A DNA stretch of 42,594 nucleotides, from NCBI GenBank assembly GCA_019112965.1, contig DXIH01000188.1, positions 1 to 42,594 of the forward strand. Direction: 5' to 3'. Every line of letters begins with the position of its first letter. Position 1 is the first letter of the stretch. Positions 33,314 through 40,975 of the stretch are shown one piece after another. Below the pieces are notes generated by a model. It was given only the letters and a program-made list of their open reading frames with translations, did not search any database and had not been told where the DNA came from. Made by a program: the position numbers and the translations under genes. The stretch is from Candidatus Sphingomonas excrementigallinarum. Its GTDB lineage: Bacteria > Pseudomonadota > Alphaproteobacteria > Sphingomonadales > Sphingomonadaceae.

Positions 33314-34359
33314 CGATCCGCATCACCTGGAAGCGCGTCATCGCGACCTTGCTGGGGCTGGCGCTGCTCGGCATGGGCGTGGCCTGGTCGGGTGTCATCA
33401 ACCTCGCCGCCTCCAGCGGGCATTGGGCGATCACCGACTGGTTCCTGCACTGGGCGATGCGCAATTCGGTGCGCACCCATGCCGCCTTCACCGCGCCCAA
33501 GGCCCCCGCCGACGCCAGCGGGCTGGTCAGCGCGGCAGGGCATTTCGCCAATAGCTGCGCGGTCTGCCACGGCGCGCCGGGGCAGAAACCCGCCCCCGTG
33601 ATGCAGGCGGCTACCCCGCCCGCGCCCGACCTGTCGATCAATGCGCGCGAATGGACCGACAAGCAGTTGTTCTGGATCCTGCAGCGCGGCGTCAAATATA
33701 CCGGCATGCCCGCCTGGGCGGTGCAGGACCGCCCCGACGAAGTGCGCCGCATGGTGGCCTTCGTCCGTCGCCTGCCCGGCATGACGCCCGCCCAGTACCG
33801 CGCACTGGTCGCCGAAGCCTCGCCTGCCGTCGATCCCGACAATTGCACCGGATGCCATGGCACCGACGGCCGCGGCCGGGGGAGCCCCGACATCCCGATC
33901 CTGGGCGGCCAGAGCCCCGAATATCTGCTCGCGGCACTCAAGGGCTATGCGAACGGCACTCGCTCCAGCGCGGTCATGAAGCAGGTCGCGATGCGCATGG
34001 AGCCCGCCGAAATGGAGGCCGCCGCGCGCCGCTTCGCCGCGATGCCGGGGCTCAGGTCGGAACGGGGTTCGAAACCTTCGGGCGATCCGGCGGCGGCGCA
34101 GATCGTCGAGCGCGGGCTGCCCGACAAGCAACTGCCCGCCTGTGTCAGCTGCCACACACCCGGCAAGCCCTATCCGGTCCTTGCTGGACAGCGGGCCAGC
34201 TATATCGCCGCGCGGCTACGCCATTGGCAGGGCGACAAGAACGTCGTCGACGCGCGCAAGAGCCATGCGACCATGCCCGTCATCGCGCGGCGTATCCCGA
34301 AGGACATGATCGACCCCATCGCCCGCTACCTGGCGGGGAATGGAGGGGCGACTCGGTAA
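33310..34359 (+). CDS. Membrane-anchored tri-haem cytochrome c
   Basis: Electron carrier of 349 residues with an N-terminal anchor (RVIATLLGLALLGMGVAWSGVI) and three CxxCH haem sites: CAVCH (C83-H87), CTGCH (C179-H183) and CVSCH (C278-H282). Each lies in its own class I cytochrome c domain, with Met candidates in YTGMPAW, AVMKQVAMRM and SHATMPV. The second and third domains resemble the paired c4/c553-type domains. ATG 33310 overlaps the ctaG stop by 4 nt, so it is part of the oxidase operon and the probable donor to CuA or to the haem c of CtaC. It may serve instead as the membrane c-type subunit of another dehydrogenase, but the coupling argues for the oxidase. Confidence 0.92.
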   Translation: MTIRITWKRVIATLLGLALLGMGVAWSGVINLAASSGHWAITDWFLHWAMRNSVRTHAAFTAPKAPADASGLVSAAGHFANSCAVCHGAPGQKPAPVMQAATPPAPDLSINAREWTDKQLFWILQRGVKYTGMPAWAVQDRPDEVRRMVAFVRRLPGMTPAQYRALVAEASPAVDPDNCTGCHGTDGRGRGSPDIPILGGQSPEYLLAALKGYANGTRSSAVMKQVAMRMEPAEMEAAARRFAAMPGLRSERGSKPSGDPAAAQIVERGLPDKQLPACVSCHTPGKPYPVLAGQRASYIAARLRHWQGDKNVVDARKSHATMPVIARRIPKDMIDPIARYLAGNGGATR

Positions 34360-34380
34360 TGCGCGCCACAATCCATCCTT

Positions 34381-34452
34381 CATTGCGAGCGTAGCCGAGC
34401 AATCCAAGGCAGCGCGCGGAACCCTGGATTGCTTCGCTGCGCTCGCAATGAC
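34381..34452. repeat. Intergenic palindromic repeat, family B
   Basis: Left arm CATTGCGAGCGTAGCCGAGC (34381 on) continues to AATCCAAGG. The right arm CCTGGATTGCTTCGCTGCGC continues to TCGCAATG (ends 34450). The stem is about 29 bp with few mismatches around a 12-base loop. It follows the oxidase operon by 21 bases and may end its transcription. The type is dispersed in many sphingomonad genomes. Confidence 0.85.
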
Positions 34453-34578
34453 GGGTCGACATCATGTCATCCCAGTCTAAAGGCGCGTTAAATTGTCGGG
34501 AATCCGGCAGGCTATTGCTGAAATTGCCTATTAGGCATTTTCACCATTCCATCCCGACCGTCAGGTCATGGGCGAGAA

Positions 34579-34653
34579 TGGTGGGCGCGACAGGGATTGA
34601 ACCTGTGACCCCACCCGTGTGAAGGGTGTGCTCTACCGCTGAGCTACGCGCCC
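34579..34653 (-). tRNA. tRNA-Val (anticodon CAC)
   Basis: A full cloverleaf can be drawn. Acceptor GGGCGCG pairs with CGCGCCC; the D-arm is GCTC/GAGC; anticodon stem CACCC/GGGTG has loop TTCACAC giving anticodon CAC; the T-arm is ACAGG-TTCAATC-CCTGT; discriminator A and encoded CCA end at 34579. It reads GUG codons. It is 61 nt downstream of hupB on the same strand and may be processed from a shared transcript. Confidence 0.95.
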
Positions 34654-34674
34654 GTTACCGGGAGACGGGCCTTT

Positions 34675-34693
34675 AGGCGGCGGCTCGCCGCCT
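34675..34693 (-). terminator. GC-rich stem-loop after hupB
   Basis: AGGCGGCG-GCT-CGCCGCCT, a perfect 8-bp stem with a 3-base loop, lies 22 bases after the hupB stop. No T-run follows on the minus strand, so it may be an mRNA-stabilising or weak terminator structure before tRNA-Val. Confidence 0.4.
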
Positions 34694-34714
34694 GTCCAGC
34701 CCGAAAATTCGGAT

Positions 34715-34987
34715 TTAGTTGACCGAGTCCTTCAGGAGCTTGCCCGGCTTGAACTTCGGCTGCGATGACGCCTTGATCGTCATCGGCTCGCCGGTGCGCG
34801 GGTTACGGCCGGTCGAGGCCTTGCGCTTGGAAACCGAGAAGGTGCCGAAACCGACCAGGCGCACTTCATCGCCCTTCTTCAGGGCGGCGGTGATCGATTC
34901 GAACACGGCGTCGACCGCCTTGACCGCATCGCCGCGCGCGAGGCCCGAGGAATCGGCGACGGTAGCGATGAGCTCCTGCTTGTTCAT
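34715..34987 (-). CDS. hupB: HU-family DNA-binding protein
   Basis: Nucleoid protein of exactly 90 residues, the family norm. It starts MNKQELIATVADSSGLARGD and has the dimerisation helices, then VRLVGFGTFSVSKRKASTGRNPRTGEP with the DNA-minor-groove arm (key residues RNPRTGEP with the intercalating Pro), then KFKPGKLLKDSV. Thr/Ser positions and the GFGTF motif match HU rather than IHF (IHF-alpha/beta arms differ and are longer). It is downstream of lon, the common alphaproteobacterial order, but has its own promoter at 35056-35083. GGGGG lies before the start. Confidence 0.97.
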   Translation of the reverse strand: MNKQELIATVADSSGLARGDAVKAVDAVFESITAALKKGDEVRLVGFGTFSVSKRKASTGRNPRTGEPMTIKASSQPKFKPGKLLKDSVN

Positions 34988-35055
34988 TCCATAACCCCCT
35001 ATGATCTCGACGAGAACTGCGACGGACTCGGTGCCGTCCGAATATTAAAGCAACG

Positions 35056-35083
35056 ATAATGACGCGGCGAACCGAGCTGTCAA
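35056..35083 (-). promoter_or_regulatory. Sigma-70-type promoter of hupB
   Basis: Minus strand: TTGACA (35078-35083, perfect -35), 16-bp spacer, CATTAT (35056-35061, 4/6 to TATAAT). It ends about 69 bases before the hupB ATG. It lies downstream of the lon terminator and therefore gives hupB independent expression. Confidence 0.65.
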
Positions 35084-35164
35084 ACCCCCCGCCCGCCGTG
35101 CATCGTTACCCAATGCGAACGATGACGCAAACAGAAGTGCGTGTCATCCCTATGACATCGTTTG

Positions 35165-35195
35165 AAAAAGGCCGCCGATCTTTCGACCGGCGGCC
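35165..35195 (-). terminator. Rho-independent terminator of lon
   Basis: On the minus strand GGCCGCCG, loop GTCGAAAGAT, CGGCGGCC, followed by TTTTTC. The 8-bp GC stem and T-run begin 15 bases after the lon stop codon, so most lon transcripts should end here before hupB. Confidence 0.88.
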
Positions 35196-35210
35196 CTTCC
35201 CTCACGACGA

Positions 35211-37637
35211 TCAGTGGTGGCGTTCACCGCCCACCGCCGGGATGGGTGCAGGCGGAAGCGCCGCCAGCTCATCCGCATCGGTCCAATCGATCGCTTCCAG
35301 CGGCCCGACCAGCGCCAACCGGAGCACTTCGTCGACATGCGCGACCGGCACGATCTTGAGGCCGTTCAGGATGTTGGCGGGGATGTCTGCCAGATCCTTC
35401 TCATTTTCCTGCGGAATGAGCACGGTGGTGATGCCGCCACGCAGCGCCGCCAGCAGCTTCTCCTTCAGCCCACCGATCGGCAGCACGCGGCCCCGTAGCG
35501 TGACCTCGCCGGTCATCGCCACATCCTTGCGCACCGCGATCCCGGTCAGCGTCGACACGATCGAGGTGACGAGGCCGATACCCGCCGACGGACCATCCTT
35601 GGGCACCGCGCCTTCCGGCAAGTGGATATGGATGTCCTTGCGGTGGAACAGCGACGGCTTGATGCCGAAGCTGGGGCTGCGCGCCTGGACGAAGCTGAAG
35701 GCGGCCTGGACCGATTCCTTCATGACATCGCCCAGCTTGCCGGTGGTCTTCACCTGGCCCTTGCCCGGCACCGTCACCGATTCGATGGTCAGCAGTTCGC
35801 CGCCCACCTCGGTCCAGGCCAGGCCGGTGACCGCACCGATCTGATCCTCCTGCTCGGACAGGCCGTGGCGATACTTCTGGACACCCGCGAACTCATGCAG
35901 ATTTTCCGGCGTGATCGTCACCGACGTCGCCTTACCCTCCAGGATCTGGCGCAATGCCTTGCGGGCGAGACGCGCGATCTCACGCTCTAGCGTGCGCACG
36001 CCCGCCTCGCGGGTGTAACGCTGGATCAGCGCACGCAGGCCCTCTTGGGTCAGCGTGAACTCGCCATCCTTCAGGCCATGGGTTTCGATCTGCTTGGCGA
36101 TCAGGTGGCGCTCGGCGATCTCGACCTTCTCGTCCTCGGTATAGCCCTCCAGACGGATGATCTCCATGCGGTCGAGCAAAGGCTGCGGCAGGTTCAGCGT
36201 GTTCGCGGTGCACACGAACATCACGTCCGACAGATCGATGTCGATCTCCAGATAGTGGTCGTTGAACTTGGCGTTCTGTTCCGGATCGAGCACTTCCAGC
36301 AGCGCGGACGCAGGGTCGCCACGGAAATCCTGGCCCAGCTTGTCGATCTCGTCGAGCAGGAACAGTGGGTTGGACGTGCCAGCCTTTTTCAGGTTGGTCA
36401 CGATCTTGCCGGGCAGCGAGCCGATATAGGTGCGGCGGTGGCCGCGAATCTCCGCCTCGTCGCGCACGCCGCCCAGCGACTGACGGATGAACTCGCGCCC
36501 GCACGCCTTGGCGATCGACTGGCCCAGCGAGGTCTTGCCGACGCCCGGCGGGCCGACGAGGCACAGGATCGGCCCCTTCAGCTTGTTGATGCGCGCCTGC
36601 ACGCCCAGATATTCGACGATCCGGTCCTTCACCTTCTCCACCGCATAATGATCCTGGTCGAGGATCGCCTGTGCCGCGGCGATGTCCTTCTTGACCTTGG
36701 ACTTCTTGCCCCAGGGCAGGCCGAGCAGCACGTCGAGATAATTGCGCACGACCGTCGCCTCGGCGCTCATCGGCGCCATGGTCTTAAGCTTCTTCAGCTC
36801 GGCGGTCGCCTTGGTGCGCGCTTCCTTCGACAGCTTGAGCGTGGCGATCTTCTGGGTCAGCTCGGCGATCTCGTCGCCGTCGCCGTCCTCGCCCTCATTG
36901 CCCAGCTCGCGCTGGATCGCCTTGAGCTGCTCGTTGAGATAATATTCGCGCTGCGTCTTCTCCATCTGGCGCTTGACGCGGCTCTTGATCTTCTTCTCGA
37001 CCTGCAGAACGCCGAGTTCGCCCTCCATCAGGGCATAAGCCATCTCCAGCCGCTTGGCCGGATCGGTCTCGACCAGCAGCGCCTGCTTGTCGGCGACCTT
37101 GACCGAGATGTTCGCGGCGACCGCATCGGCCAGCTGCGACGCATCCTCGATCTCGGCCAGCTGGACCGCCGTCTCGGCGGGCAGCTTGCGGTTGAGCTTG
37201 GCGTAATTCTCGAACTGGTCGACCACCGAGCGCATCAGCGCGGCGATCTGCGCCTTGACGTCATGGTCCTGCGCTTCGAGCGCGGCTTCGTCGCTCTCGA
37301 CCACGGTCGTATCGATGGTCGAGGTCAGGTGGGTGCCTGACTCGTCCAGCTCGACCAGGCGGCCGCGCGTCTTGCCCTCCACGAGCACGCGCACCGTGCC
37401 GTCGGGGAGCTTGAGCAATTGCAGGACGCTGGCGGTCACGCCGATCTCGTACAAATCCTCGCGCGAGGGATCGTCCTCGGCCGGATCGAGCTGGGCGACC
37501 AGGAAGATTTCCTTATCCGCCGCCATCGCCGCTTCCAGTGCCGCGACCGATTTGTCGCGGCCGACGAACAGGGGCACGATCATGTGCGGGAAGACGACGA
37601 TGTCACGCAGCGGGAGGACGGGATAGGTCTGGTTCAT
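35211..37637 (-). CDS. lon: ATP-dependent protease La (Lon)
   Basis: Cytoplasmic AAA+ serine protease of 808 residues that degrades misfolded and regulatory proteins. The N-terminal LON substrate domain starts [20 protein letters not shown]. The AAA+ module shows Walker [12 protein letters not shown] (K368), Walker [12 protein letters not shown], and sensor and arginine-finger regions ([21 protein letters not shown]). The protease domain has the catalytic dyad S684 in PKDGPSAG and a Lys about 43 residues later in [13 protein letters not shown] 37637 has GGAG six bases upstream; the in-frame extension to 38198 overlaps the divergent peptidase and is not real. A sigma-32-like promoter and a leader hairpin lie upstream, fitting heat-shock control. 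Confidence 0.98.
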   Translation of the reverse strand: MNQTYPVLPLRDIVVFPHMIVPLFVGRDKSVAALEAAMAADKEIFLVAQLDPAEDDPSREDLYEIGVTASVLQLLKLPDGTVRVLVEGKTRGRLVELDESGTHLTSTIDTTVVESDEAALEAQDHDVKAQIAALMRSVVDQFENYAKLNRKLPAETAVQLAEIEDASQLADAVAANISVKVADKQALLVETDPAKRLEMAYALMEGELGVLQVEKKIKSRVKRQMEKTQREYYLNEQLKAIQRELGNEGEDGDGDEIAELTQKIATLKLSKEARTKATAELKKLKTMAPMSAEATVVRNYLDVLLGLPWGKKSKVKKDIAAAQAILDQDHYAVEKVKDRIVEYLGVQARINKLKGPILCLVGPPGVGKTSLGQSIAKACGREFIRQSLGGVRDEAEIRGHRRTYIGSLPGKIVTNLKKAGTSNPLFLLDEIDKLGQDFRGDPASALLEVLDPEQNAKFNDHYLEIDIDLSDVMFVCTANTLNLPQPLLDRMEIIRLEGYTEDEKVEIAERHLIAKQIETHGLKDGEFTLTQEGLRALIQRYTREAGVRTLEREIARLARKALRQILEGKATSVTITPENLHEFAGVQKYRHGLSEQEDQIGAVTGLAWTEVGGELLTIESVTVPGKGQVKTTGKLGDVMKESVQAAFSFVQARSPSFGIKPSLFHRKDIHIHLPEGAVPKDGPSAGIGLVTSIVSTLTGIAVRKDVAMTGEVTLRGRVLPIGGLKEKLLAALRGGITTVLIPQENEKDLADIPANILNGLKIVPVAHVDEVLRLALVGPLEAIDWTDADELAALPPAPIPAVGGERHH

Positions 37638-37650
37638 GCAAACTCCGGTC

Positions 37651-37666
37651 GGCCCCGATCGGGGCC
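37651..37666 (-). promoter_or_regulatory. Perfect palindrome/hairpin in lon leader
   Basis: GGCCCCGATCGGGGCC is a 16-bp perfect palindrome. In RNA it gives a 6-bp GC stem with a GAUC loop that ends 14 bases before the lon start, just upstream of the GGAG ribosome site. It could modulate translation initiation or be a protein-binding operator. Confidence 0.45.
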
Positions 37667-37679
37667 TCTTCGCCTCTAT

Positions 37680-37707
37680 ATATGGGGAGGGTTGCCGATC
37701 CATCAAT
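37680..37707 (-). promoter_or_regulatory. Heat-shock (RpoH) promoter candidate for lon
   Basis: Minus strand: ATTGATG (37701-37707), 13-bp spacer, CCCCATAT (37680-37687). The -10 element matches the sigma-32 consensus CCCCATNT. The -35 element matches CTTGAA weakly (TTGA core). It ends 42 bases before the lon start. Lon is a classical RpoH regulon member. Confidence 0.6.
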
Positions 37708-37773
37708 TCCCGGTGCGACAAGACGCATCGCGACGGCTTGCCAAGTCGCATCGGCTGCGCAACACCATAGTCT

Positions 37774-39528
37774 ATGGATCGTATACGGAATTTCGCCCTC
37801 GCGCTGCTCGCCCCCTCGCTTCTCTGCGCTGTCCCGTCCGGCGCCCAGGCGCCCAAGGCCTTGCCGGGCAAGGGTGAGCCGCCGCTGACCGCACAGACCA
37901 TGATCTCGGGCGGTGTCCGCCCGCCCGAACAGCTTGCCGTCCGCTTCGACCGGGCCGACCTGTCGTTCGAGGTGCTGCCCGACACCGAGGAATTGAACGG
38001 CGTCGCGGTGCTGGACTTTACCGCAAAGGCTTCGCTGGCGCGGCTGGTGATCGATCTCGACAAGAATCTGCCGGTAAAGGCGATCGCGATCGACGGTAAG
38101 CCGCTGAAAGCGGGGGCCTGGTCCAACCCGCAAGGGCAGTTGGTCATCACCCTGCCCCGCCCGCTCCAAACCGGACAGAAGGTCAGCGCCAAGATCACCT
38201 ATGGCGGCACCCCGCACGTGGCGGTTCGCGCGCCCTGGGACACCGGCGTCGTCTGGGCCAAGACGCCTGATGGCCGCCCCTGGTTCGCGACGACGTCGCA
38301 GGGCTATGGCTGCGACCTCTTCTGGCCCTGCCTCGACTATCCGATGGGCGAGCCGGGCGTGGTGACATTGCACATCACGGTACCCAAGGGCTTAAAGGCA
38401 CCGTCCAACGGCGTCCTGCTGGGCGTCGATACGCTGCCCGATGGGCGGACGCGCTGGAACTGGCGGACCAAGCACCCCAACACCTATGCGATCGCGCTGA
38501 ACGTCGGCCCCTATGAGGTGGTCGAGGGCAAGTATAAGAGCCGTTTCGGCAACACGATCCCGATGTTCTACTGGTATCTGCCAGGCGAGAAGAAAAAGGC
38601 CGAAGGGCTGTTCGCCGAGTTCGCGCCGACGCTCGATTTCTTCGAATCGACGGTCGGCCCCTTCCCCTTCGGCGACGAAAAGCTGGGCGTGGTCGAGACA
38701 CCGCACAAGGGCATGGAGCACCAGACGATCAACGCCTATGGCAATGAATATGCCAAGGCGCCGGAAGGGTTCGACTGGCTGTTCCAGCACGAGTTCAGCC
38801 ATGAATGGTTCGGCAACCAGCTGACCAATGTCGACTGGGACGATTTCTGGCTGCACGAAGGCTATGGCAGCTATATGCAGCCCTCCTATGGTCGCTGGCG
38901 CGAGGGTGAGGCGCGCTATGCGGTGATGATGGACGCGCAGCGCGGGCAGATCGCGAACACATCGCCCATCGTCCACGACCACAGCATGACCGAACAGGAC
39001 GTGTACGAACCGGCCAAGGGCGGCCCCGGCCTGGACATCTATATGAAGGGATCGTGGATGCTGCACACGCTCCACAACCTGATCGGGAACAAGGCGTTCT
39101 GGGACGTGACGCGGCTGGCCGTCTATGGCCGCACCGATCCCAAGCCCGGTAATTTCGCGCCCCGCTATGGCTCGACCAAGGAATATGAGGGCTTCGTCAA
39201 ACAGGTGACCGGCAAGGATTATAGCTGGTTCTTCGACGTCTATCTCCGCCAGGCGGCGCTGCCCGAGATCGTCGAAACGCGGGTCGGCGACGCACTGACG
39301 CTGACATGGAAGGTGCCGGGCGGCGGGCCCTTCCCTCTGCCGGTCGAGGTGCAGGTCGGCGACAGGGTCGAGACGCTGCCGATGACGAACGGCACCGGCA
39401 CGCTGACCGTGCCGGCGGATGCGCCTGTCGTGGTCGATCCGTGGGCGAAGATCCTGAAGCGCTCGGTCGCGATCGAACAGTTCCGTGCGTGGAAGGCGGA
39501 GCAGGCGGCGAGGAAAAAGCCGAACTGA
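37774..39528 (+). CDS. M1-family zinc aminopeptidase, exported
   Basis: Metallopeptidase of 584 residues, removing N-terminal amino acids from peptides in the periplasm. The signal peptide is RNFALALLAPSLLCAVPSGAQA. The N-terminal beta saddle domain (about 45-230) is followed by the thermolysin-like catalytic domain. The substrate-binding GxMEN equivalent is KGMEHQTINAYG, with His in place of the usual Asn. The zinc site is HEFSH (H339, E340, H343) plus E362 in WLHEGYGSY, the exact 18-residue spacing of M1. A likely transition-state Tyr lies in the PGLDIYMKGSWML region. It is shorter than PepN (about 870 aa), like the compact M1 secreted types. It diverges from lon with 136 bp between. Confidence 0.93.
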   Translation: MDRIRNFALALLAPSLLCAVPSGAQAPKALPGKGEPPLTAQTMISGGVRPPEQLAVRFDRADLSFEVLPDTEELNGVAVLDFTAKASLARLVIDLDKNLPVKAIAIDGKPLKAGAWSNPQGQLVITLPRPLQTGQKVSAKITYGGTPHVAVRAPWDTGVVWAKTPDGRPWFATTSQGYGCDLFWPCLDYPMGEPGVVTLHITVPKGLKAPSNGVLLGVDTLPDGRTRWNWRTKHPNTYAIALNVGPYEVVEGKYKSRFGNTIPMFYWYLPGEKKKAEGLFAEFAPTLDFFESTVGPFPFGDEKLGVVETPHKGMEHQTINAYGNEYAKAPEGFDWLFQHEFSHEWFGNQLTNVDWDDFWLHEGYGSYMQPSYGRWREGEARYAVMMDAQRGQIANTSPIVHDHSMTEQDVYEPAKGGPGLDIYMKGSWMLHTLHNLIGNKAFWDVTRLAVYGRTDPKPGNFAPRYGSTKEYEGFVKQVTGKDYSWFFDVYLRQAALPEIVETRVGDALTLTWKVPGGGPFPLPVEVQVGDRVETLPMTNGTGTLTVPADAPVVVDPWAKILKRSVAIEQFRAWKAEQAARKKPN

Positions 39529-39540
39529 GGCCGATCCAAC

Positions 39541-39620
39541 CCGTGCGCTTCGACTTCGCTCAGCGCGAACGGAGGTTTGCCCTATCTCCGTTCAGCCTGA
39601 GCGAAGTCGAAGGCCAAGGG
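39541..39620. repeat. Intergenic palindromic repeat, family C
   Basis: The arms CTTCGACTTCGCTCAGCGCG / AACGGAG (39548-39574) and CTCCGTTCAGCCTGAGCGAAGTCGAAG (39586-39612) pair with few mismatches around an 11-base loop. It lies between the M1 peptidase and the convergent antiporter gene and is distinct in sequence from families A and B. Confidence 0.85.
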
Positions 39621-39648
39621 CACCCCTCTGAATCAAAAGGGCCGGGGT

Positions 39649-40776
39649 TCAGGGCACCACCGTCACGAACAGATACGCCGCAAAGATCACCAGATGCACC
39701 GCGCCACCCAGCACGGTGGTGCGGCCATTGCCCAGCGTCAGCGTGATGGTGAACAGCGACAGGACCAAGAGGATCATCTGCTTGGCCCCGATCCCCAGCG
39801 CCAGCGGCAGGCCCAGCATCAGCGACACGATCGCCACCGCCGGAATGGTCAGCCCGATCGTCGCCAGTGCCGAGCCGAGCGCGAGGTTCAGGCTGGTCTG
39901 AAGCCGGTTGCGCTTGGCCGCGCGATACGCCGCCAGGCTTTCCGGCGCGAGGACCAGCGCGGCGATGACCACGCCGACGATCGCCAGCGGCAGGCCCGCG
40001 CCCAGGATCGCCGCCTCGACGATCCCCGACAAGCCCTTGGCCAGCAGCACGACCCCGACCAGCGCGACCAGCAGCATTCCCAGGGCGGCCCAGGCCGCCG
40101 CATTGCCCGGCGGCTCGGCATGGGCATCGCCGGGCAGGTCGTCATCGGCGGGCAGGAAATATTCGCGGTGGCGCACCGTCTGCACCATGACGAAGGTGCC
40201 GTAGAGAATGACGCTGACGATCGCGACGAACACCAGCTGCGAGGTCGCATAGGTCGGCCCCGGTGCGGACGAGACGTAATTGGGCAGGACCAGCGACAAC
40301 ACGACCATCGCGGTCAGGACATTGAGCGCCGCACTCGCGCCGCGCAGCGAAAAGCGCTGCTCGCCATGCTGCACCCCACCCGCCAGCAGGCAGAGCCCGA
40401 CGATCCCGTTCAGGATAATCATGATCGCCGCGAATACGGTGTCGCGCGCCAGGCTGGAGGCATCCCCCGCATCCGACAGCATCAGGCTGACGATCAGGGA
40501 CACCTCGATCACCGTCACCGCGACCGCCAGGACGAGCGTGCCGAACGGCTCGCCGACCCGGTGCGCGACGACCTCCGCCTGATGCACCGCCGACAGGACG
40601 CAGCCGATCAGGATGATCGCCGCCGCCACGACGCCGACCGTCCCCATCTTATAGAGCGATATCAAGATGGCGAGCAGGCCGAGGATCGGGAACGCCAGAG
40701 TCCACCAGGGCATCAGCAGACGCTGGAGCAGCGCGCGCTTCTGTCCGGCGGTGACGATGGCGTCGGGTTCGCTCAT
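39649..40776 (-). CDS. chaA: Ca2+/H+ antiporter (ChaA-like)
   Basis: Inner-membrane cation/proton antiporter of the CaCA superfamily, 375 residues from ATG 40776 (AGGAGG eleven bases upstream). About eleven TM helices fall in two inverted halves. The alpha-repeat signatures have acidic residues in membrane segments: VHQAEVVAHRVGEPFGTLVLA and VTVIEVSLI in the first half, LVLAPESLAAYRAAKRNRLQ and LNLALGSALATIGLTIPA in the second. An acidic cytosolic loop (PADDDLPGDAHAEPP) links the halves. This is the chaA/CAX pattern; Na+ or K+ exchange is also possible. A complete ATGAC-N6-GTCAT element is 35 bases before the start. Confidence 0.92.
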   Translation of the reverse strand: MSEPDAIVTAGQKRALLQRLLMPWWTLAFPILGLLAILISLYKMGTVGVVAAAIILIGCVLSAVHQAEVVAHRVGEPFGTLVLAVAVTVIEVSLIVSLMLSDAGDASSLARDTVFAAIMIILNGIVGLCLLAGGVQHGEQRFSLRGASAALNVLTAMVVLSLVLPNYVSSAPGPTYATSQLVFVAIVSVILYGTFVMVQTVRHREYFLPADDDLPGDAHAEPPGNAAAWAALGMLLVALVGVVLLAKGLSGIVEAAILGAGLPLAIVGVVIAALVLAPESLAAYRAAKRNRLQTSLNLALGSALATIGLTIPAVAIVSLMLGLPLALGIGAKQMILLVLSLFTITLTLGNGRTTVLGGAVHLVIFAAYLFVTVVP

Positions 40777-40810
40777 GGCTGGTCGGGCCTCCTTTTCACG
40801 ACATGGGATG

Positions 40811-40826
40811 ATGACACCCCTGTCAT
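40811..40826. promoter_or_regulatory. ATGAC-N6-GTCAT element upstream of Ca2+/H+ antiporter
   Basis: ATGAC, spacer ACCCCT, GTCAT: the same arms and spacer length as the two copies at 7303 and 7337. A further ATGAC half-site follows at 40839-40843. Its position 35-50 bases before the chaA start suits an operator overlapping the promoter. Confidence 0.5.
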
Positions 40827-40893
40827 GCCAATGCGCCAATGACGCACTTGGGTCCCGCCCGCGACTGAATTCGTTGCGACAGAGCAATAACGG

Positions 40894-40973
40894 CCCTCAC
40901 TCTCCCGCGGGTGGACTCCTTCCCTCTCCCGTTGGGAGAAGGAGGGAGGCACAAAGCGCCGGAAGGGTGAGGT
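40894..40973. repeat. Palindromic intergenic element, CCTCAC...GTGAGG
   Basis: Outer ends CCTCACTCTCCC and GGGTGAGG are complementary at the tips. The core CCTTCCCTCTCCC-GTT-GGGAGAAGGAGGG forms a strong hairpin. It lies between the RibD-like gene (it ends beside its stop codon) and the antiporter region on the same strand and resembles the A family in layout, not in sequence. Confidence 0.7.
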
Positions 40974-40975
40974 CT

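Noticed and set aside
34579..34653. tRNA-Val as an integration site with an attached island
   Set aside because: No integrase and no repeated tRNA 3' end were seen in the window, and the flanking genes (hupB, lon) are conserved housekeeping genes.
35115..35160. ATGAC and GTCAT words upstream of hupB as further copies of the mprF-type operator
   Set aside because: The arms are present but spacing is 16 bp, and GTCAT-N4-ATGAC is in the opposite arrangement; it does not match ATGAC-N6-GTCAT.
36045..37340. A leucine-rich plus-strand frame opposite lon
   Set aside because: Apparent leucine richness comes from antisense reading of the lon coding sequence; no start signal or family features.
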